Shown: one piece after another, positions 59,768-64,000 of the stretch
Position numbering within the stretch: position 1 is the stretch's first letter
How the letters are laid out: the number at the start of each line of letters is the position of its first letter
Origin: CAG-217 sp963642245
GTDB taxonomy: Bacteria; Bacillota; Clostridia; Oscillospirales; Acutalibacteraceae
Assembly (NCBI GenBank): GCA_963642245.1
Contig: CAVIFY010000007.1
Span: forward strand, 1-64,000
Direction of reading: 5' to 3'
DNA: 64,000 nt
Translations under genes and position numbers: made by a program
The notes under the pieces: generated by a model
Seen by the model: the letters and a program-made list of their open reading frames with translations, nothing else
The model's database searches: none
Told to the model about the DNA's origin: nothing

Positions 59768-61404
59768 CAGGCACTCTCCTTTTTACCGTAATTTCTCTTG
59801 ATTTTCAATGTGGTGGTCTTTTCAAATTCACTGTCTCTGAACTTCACCTTTGCAATATGCTTGTAGGCAGGAGCCGTGCGGTTGTATTGCTCCACCGCGT
59901 CCCGGATCAGCGCCCGGGCATTGCTGTGCTCCTTTTCATTGGCAAAGAACTCTGCGGTAATGGCCCGATCTTCTTCATACACCAGCACCTCCCGAACAAA
60001 GTCATAACGAGACAGCTTTTCTTCGATCTCCTCCGGCGACACATTTTTGCCGTTGGCAAGAATGATCAAATTTTTCTTTCTGCCGGTAATGAACAAAAAA
60101 CCGTCGCTGTCGATCCTGCCGTAATCCCCGGTTTTGAACCAGGCGCCGTCAAAGGCCTTTTCCGTCTCTTCCCGGTCGCCGTAATAGCCCGCCATCACAT
60201 TGGCACCCTTAACATACACCTCGCCGATACCGTCCTCGTCCGGGTGGCTGATCTTGATCTGATTGCAAGGCAGCGCCTGGCCGCAGGAGCCCAGCTTGAA
60301 ATAATCGTTCCGATTTACGGTCACCACCGGCGAGCACTCGGTAATGCCGTAGCCGTTGATCACATGGATCCCCAGCTCGTAAAGGCCCTTTTGATAGTAT
60401 GCGTCCAGTGCCGCACCGCCGCAAATAATGGTCTCCAAATTACCACCCAGCTGGTCTAAGATCTCCTTAAACAGCTTGCGGCGCACATCCACGCCTTTCT
60501 CCAGCAATTTGTTGCTGACCTTGATCGCCTTTTTCAACAGCTTTGCCTTGCCCTGCTTTTCTGCCGTTTGCCAAATGGTCTTGTAGATCATCTCGATCAC
60601 CAGCGGCACCGCAGAGAAGTTTTGCGGCTTGTATTTTTGAAAATCGCCCACCACATTCTTCAGATCGGAACAAATATAACCGCTGGCGCCCATTAAAAAT
60701 GCGGCAAACAGTGCAGACGCCCAGGAAAAGGTGTGGTTAAAAGGCAGCACGATCACCGTATTACCCCCGCGGGCGCAGGCACAGGTAGACACCACATCGC
60801 TGGTCAAATTGGCGTGTGTGAGCATAACGCCCTTGCTCTTGCCCGTTGTACCGGAGGTAAAAACGATACACGCCAGGTCCTCCGGCCGGACCGTCGCGTC
60901 CGTATAGGCACGCTGACCGTCGTCCAACAGGTCCTCGCCTACAAACACACACCGCGGCAGATCGGCCATGGGGATATACTGCACCGTACTTAATGCGTCG
61001 CTCTCTTTGAATTTTTCGATCACATCGGCATAGGTGTCGGAATAGATCACCGCCTTGCACTTACAGACCGTAACAAAATGCACCAGATCGCTCCAGGGCA
61101 TTTCCTTATCCAGGGGAACGCACACATTCCCGCCGTTTAATATGGCAATAAAGGACATAAACCAGTCGTAAGAATTTTCGCCCAGCAGCGCGATCTTGCA
61201 CTGCTGCAAACCATTGCTGTACAGATAGGTGCCCAGCGCCTGTACATCTCTGTCAAATTGGCCGTAGGTCTTGGATCTCAAAGACTTGCCCACCTTGTAG
61301 TCCACCAGTTTTTGCTCTGCATAATGAGAAACGCCGTAGTGCACCAGCTCCTTAATGGTCTTGACCCCCGGCATTTCATAAAAAGGGTATGGCTTATTTT
61401 TCAT
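59767..61404 (-). CDS. AMP-dependent acyl ligase (adenylation enzyme)
   Basis: This 545-residue ANL-family enzyme activates a carboxylic acid as acyl-AMP. Core motifs are IVFTSGTTGKSKGVMLTHANL (P-loop, about 182), INGYGITECSPVV, GAWFKTGDYGRID and the catalytic Lys in TTTLKIKRNYGKK at the end. Sequence feel is nearer to long-chain acyl-CoA synthetases than to amino-acid NRPS domains. With the next gene it forms a split carboxylate reductase. The acid cannot be told from sequence. Confidence 0.9.
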   Translation of the reverse strand: MKNKPYPFYEMPGVKTIKELVHYGVSHYAEQKLVDYKVGKSLRSKTYGQFDRDVQALGTYLYSNGLQQCKIALLGENSYDWFMSFIAILNGGNVCVPLDKEMPWSDLVHFVTVCKCKAVIYSDTYADVIEKFKESDALSTVQYIPMADLPRCVFVGEDLLDDGQRAYTDATVRPEDLACIVFTSGTTGKSKGVMLTHANLTSDVVSTCACARGGNTVIVLPFNHTFSWASALFAAFLMGASGYICSDLKNVVGDFQKYKPQNFSAVPLVIEMIYKTIWQTAEKQGKAKLLKKAIKVSNKLLEKGVDVRRKLFKEILDQLGGNLETIICGGAALDAYYQKGLYELGIHVINGYGITECSPVVTVNRNDYFKLGSCGQALPCNQIKISHPDEDGIGEVYVKGANVMAGYYGDREETEKAFDGAWFKTGDYGRIDSDGFLFITGRKKNLIILANGKNVSPEEIEEKLSRYDFVREVLVYEEDRAITAEFFANEKEHSNARALIRDAVEQYNRTAPAYKHIAKVKFRDSEFEKTTTLKIKRNYGKKESA

Positions 61405-61425
61405 AAAAGGTTCTCCTTTCTGCTG

Positions 61426-61491
61426 TGCGGCATACGCCGCCTGACATTGGCCTTTTATGCGTTCATTCTAACCGCAGGCAATAAACCTGCG
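61426..61491 (-). promoter_or_regulatory. Inverted repeats upstream of the ligase operon
   Basis: CGCAGG and CCTGCG (61473-61491) flank seven bases, just upstream of a -10-like TAGAAT (61470-61465). A second palindrome, GCGGC-ATAC-GCCGC type, lies at 61426-61439 near the ribosome site. They could be an operator and an RNA hairpin; no regulator gene is adjacent. Confidence 0.4.
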
Positions 61492-61603
61492 ATAAAACAG
61501 AAATAAACCCCAAGTAAAAAACATCGACATTCCTGCTTTGCCGCCGATCTGTTTTTGGGGGAATTCACCGTGTTGACCGCCGGGCAGAACGCGCGGATTT
61601 TTA

Positions 61604-61632
61604 TAGACAATTTATACCGGATATGGTATAGT
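61604..61632 (+). promoter_or_regulatory. SigA promoter of the metallophosphatase gene
   Basis: -35 TAGACA (61604-61609) and -10 TATAGT (61627-61632) are 17 bases apart, with extended TGG. Confidence 0.75.
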
Positions 61633-61669
61633 GAAATCACAAAAACTTTATACTTTGGGGGAGAAAATC

Positions 61670-62761
61670 ATGACAAAGAAAGCCAAAATCATTCGAGGAA
61701 TTAAAATCGCCATTTGCGTCATTTTGGCGCTGGTGCTGGTCATTGCCGGGGTGCTGCTGTTCCCGCTCACCGGCAAAAAGCACATTGAGATCTGGAGCCG
61801 GGACCAGGCCTTTGACATCAGCAAAATCGAGACCGTGGCCAAGGAGCGGGAGGACTTTAAGATCCTGATGCTCACGGACACCCAGCTGTGGAGCCAGCCC
61901 AGCGTCAACAAAAAGTGCTACGACGAGATGGACGCACTGGTGGAAAAGACCCGGCCGGACCTGATCACCCTGCCCGGGGATGTGCTCTCTGCCTTTGCCA
62001 GCCGCTTTAACATCAGCGGTTTTATCAAGCATATGGACAGCTACAAGATCCCCTGGGCGCCGGTATTCGGCAACCACGATAACGAGATCCCCAGCAACTC
62101 CCTGAACTGGCAGGGCGACAAGTACGAGGCCAGCGAATACTGCCTGTTCCAAAAGGGGCCCAGCAACCTGTACGGCTGCGGCAACTATGTGATCAACATT
62201 ACGGAGGACGGCGCGCCGGTGTATTCCGTCTATATGCTGGACAACGGCCGCTATCTCACCTACGACAACGGCGACACCAAGGAAATCTATATGGGCTACG
62301 AGCAGATCGCCTGGTACGAGTGGAATGTGCTGGGTATAAACGCCGCGGCCGGTTACACCGTGCCGTCTATGACCTTCTCTCATTTTGCCCAGCCGGAAAT
62401 GCGGGAGGCCATTGAGAAATACGGCGTCAAGGGCGAAAACGACAGCTATACCATTCCTGCCCAGTACGGCTCCGGCTCCTGCCAGTACCTGCCCGGCGCT
62501 GCGCCGGTGAAGTCCGGCTTTGTAGACAAGTGCAAAGAGCTTGGCTCTACCAAATACATCTTCTGCGGCCACGACCACGAGAACGACGCCAGCATTACCG
62601 CCGACGGCATTACCTACACCTACGGGCTGAAAACCGGCCCCTCTCCCGTGCCGTGGAACTTTGCCAAACAGACCGGCGGCACCCTGATCACCATTACCGG
62701 CCGGGGCCAAAAGCAGGAAGTCAGCCTGAAAAACTATGTGATCAATCCCAACAACCGCTAA
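61670..62761 (+). CDS. Membrane-anchored calcineurin-like metallophosphoesterase
   Basis: This 363-residue protein has an N-terminal membrane anchor (IKIAICVILALVLVIAGVLLFPL, about 10-32) and an outer phosphoesterase domain: ILMLTDTQLW (D-x-Q in place of D-x-H), LPGDVLSA, FGNHDNE, and the late IFCGHDHEND. It resembles purple-acid-type and Ser/Thr-like esterases secreted by Firmicutes. The first metal motif has Gln for His, a known variation in this group. The substrate is unknown. ATG 61670 follows GGGGGAG. Confidence 0.85.
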   Translation: MTKKAKIIRGIKIAICVILALVLVIAGVLLFPLTGKKHIEIWSRDQAFDISKIETVAKEREDFKILMLTDTQLWSQPSVNKKCYDEMDALVEKTRPDLITLPGDVLSAFASRFNISGFIKHMDSYKIPWAPVFGNHDNEIPSNSLNWQGDKYEASEYCLFQKGPSNLYGCGNYVINITEDGAPVYSVYMLDNGRYLTYDNGDTKEIYMGYEQIAWYEWNVLGINAAAGYTVPSMTFSHFAQPEMREAIEKYGVKGENDSYTIPAQYGSGSCQYLPGAAPVKSGFVDKCKELGSTKYIFCGHDHENDASITADGITYTYGLKTGPSPVPWNFAKQTGGTLITITGRGQKQEVSLKNYVINPNNR

Positions 62762-62779
62762 CGGCAGAGAAGAGAAACG

Positions 62780-64000
62780 ATGAAACCCATTCAACGAAAA
62801 CGGCGGCGCATTGCGTACTTTGCCCCCTGGGCAAAAATGCGCCCCTTTACCAAAGAAAAACACACTTTAACAGACGGCAAGATCACCTACACCGTTGCCC
62901 CCGGCACTGCCTACGCCAACCATGTGGAGACCGCCGGGTTTGGCTGCGCGGCTATCATCAGCTACGGCTGCACGGCAGACGGCACCCTGCGGCTGATGCG
63001 CCATGTGACCTACCCCACCCTGCGGCTCTATCCCAACGAGACCGGCAGCGCCCTGGACCACAACTTTAAGGGCTACGCCCTGCAAGCGGACGGACACAGG
63101 GTCAAAGAGCAGGCAAAGCGCTTTGTCTTTGACGGCATTTTGCACCTGTATAGCAGCGCACCGGGGCTGGAGATTTGCCGCAGTCTGTGCGCCGCCCGGG
63201 AGGGCAAGGCGCTGATAGAGCGGCTGGAGATCACCAACCGGGGGACCGACCCGGTAAAAATACAGCTGAAAAGCCGGGACACGGACCGATCGACCCGCGC
63301 CTGCTACGGCGTGGACCGGCGCCGCTACCGGCTGCTGGCCCGCTGCAACCCACCGGAGGGGCTGACCCTGGCCCCCGGCGAGATCGGCGTGCTCTGCTGC
63401 GCCTACTGCGGGGCAGAGGTCGGCGAGCGATTTGCCATTGACTACCAAGGCGAGATAGGCGCCCGCCGGGCGTTTATGGAAGAACTGCGCACCCAGGCGG
63501 TGATCGAGACCCCGGAGGCGCAGCTGAACGCCATGGCTTTTTACACCAAGCTCCGCGCCTGCGAAAGCATCTTTCGCACCAAGGCGGGGCTGATGCACTC
63601 CCCCGGCGGCGGCTACTATTACGCCGCTCTGTGGACCAACGACCAGTGCGAGTATGTGAACCCATACTTTGGCGTGCTGGCCTATCCCCCTGCCCGGGAG
63701 CAGGCAGAGAACTGTTACCGTATGTACCAAAAATACATTGCCCCGGACAAGGCGCTGATCACCAGCATTATTGCCCAGGGGGACGGTATTTGGCACGGCG
63801 CCAAGGATCGAGGGGACAGCGCCATGTACGCCTACGGCTGCGCCCGCTATCTGCTCACCGCCGGTGACAAAGCACTGGCCGCCCGGTACATAGACGGTAT
63901 TCGGGACTGTATCACCTACACCCTGTCCCAGATCGGGCCGGAGGGCGTGGTGCGCAGCGACTCGGACGAGCTGGAGAACCGATTTGAAAGCGGCAGCTAC
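62780..64000 (+). CDS. Glycosidase-like protein, six-hairpin type, 3' end outside window
   Basis: An open frame of 407 codons starts at ATG 62780, 18 bases after the phosphatase gene, and is still open at the window edge. The first 220 residues look like a beta-rich domain (YTVAPGTAYANHVETAGFGC, LRLMRHVTYPTLRLYPNET). From about residue 240 the pattern changes to helices with GGYYYAALWTNDQCEYVNPYFGVLAYP and GDGIWHGAKDRGDSAMYAYGCARYLLTAGD, like (alpha/alpha)6 glycoside hydrolases. There is no signal peptide. Family and substrate are not certain. Confidence 0.75.
   Translation, partial: MKPIQRKRRRIAYFAPWAKMRPFTKEKHTLTDGKITYTVAPGTAYANHVETAGFGCAAIISYGCTADGTLRLMRHVTYPTLRLYPNETGSALDHNFKGYALQADGHRVKEQAKRFVFDGILHLYSSAPGLEICRSLCAAREGKALIERLEITNRGTDPVKIQLKSRDTDRSTRACYGVDRRRYRLLARCNPPEGLTLAPGEIGVLCCAYCGAEVGERFAIDYQGEIGARRAFMEELRTQAVIETPEAQLNAMAFYTKLRACESIFRTKAGLMHSPGGGYYYAALWTNDQCEYVNPYFGVLAYPPAREQAENCYRMYQKYIAPDKALITSIIAQGDGIWHGAKDRGDSAMYAYGCARYLLTAGDKALAARYIDGIRDCITYTLSQIGPEGVVRSDSDELENRFESGSY

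Overview
The window looks like one scaffold of a GC-rich, endospore-forming low-branching Firmicute (Clostridia, probably Oscillospirales/Ruminococcaceae of the gut; this assignment is inference). Reasons: the gene orders ssrA-smpB, dnaX-ybaB-recR behind an SRP RNA, rimP-nusA-ylxR-ylxQ-infB-rbfA-nrnA-truB-ribF, and pth-mfd-spoIIQ; ECF vitamin transporters; many promoters of the form TTGACA-17-TATAAT; and a forespore-type promoter in front of the SpoIIQ-like gene. A run of ten N at 51105-51114 shows that the sequence is a scaffold, probably metagenome-assembled.

Layout. 1-3218 (minus): an unknown partial gene, rimI, polA. 3355-5922 (plus): dus, nagA, trmL as one overlapping operon, fired from a promoter back-to-back with that of polA. 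5986-7829 (minus): a YtrA/GntR repressor with an ABC exporter and an operator palindrome on its own promoter. 7946-8945 (minus): rpsF-ssb-rpsR. 9118-17311 (minus): the nusA-infB translation operon ending in a ribF broken by a small deletion, plus an HAD phosphatase. 17415-20106 (minus): DUF1015, coaX and an ECF S component, probably for pantothenate. 20255-20425: a small inverted-repeat (MITE-like) element. 20510-21121: a cytidylate-kinase-like gene.

21217-31673 (minus) is a compact PBSX-like phage block in strict order: terminase, portal, protease, capsid, connectors, then baseplate genes and fibre. It has no sheath, tube or tape-measure gene, no integrase, no repressor and no lysis genes. 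It sits between housekeeping genes and shares their base composition, so it looks like a domesticated or decayed particle. 31822-36714 (minus): SpoIIQ-like M23 protein, mfd, pth. 36797-42122 (minus): a radical SAM protein, a GH2 beta-galactosidase, a sugar-phosphate transferase. 42372-45899 (plus): a lipoprotein and secA. 46080-49604 (minus): a DUF2798-like protein, a membrane M28 peptidase, a MATE exporter. 49791-51064 (plus): an ECF S component and an amidohydrolase.

51115-51776 (minus) is an AT-rich island holding a type III toxin-antitoxin locus: a ToxN/AbiQ-family endoribonuclease, cut at its C-terminus by the gap, behind an RNA of three 35-37-nt units whose hairpin stems covary, then an intrinsic terminator. 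51917-55792 (plus): a flavin reductase, SRP RNA, dnaX, ybaB, recR, smpB; then tmRNA (55816-56166), a Nudix and a GNAT gene. 57706-61404 (minus): a zinc-ribbon membrane protein and a two-gene carboxylate-reductase-like system (separate adenylating ligase; carrier plus reductase). 61670-64000 (plus): a membrane-anchored metallophosphatase and a partial glycosidase-like gene.

The most rewarding targets are the tail-shaft-less phage block, the ToxIN-type locus with divergent but covarying repeats, the split carboxylate reductase, the broken ribF, and the sporulation promoter lying inside the mfd terminator hairpin.
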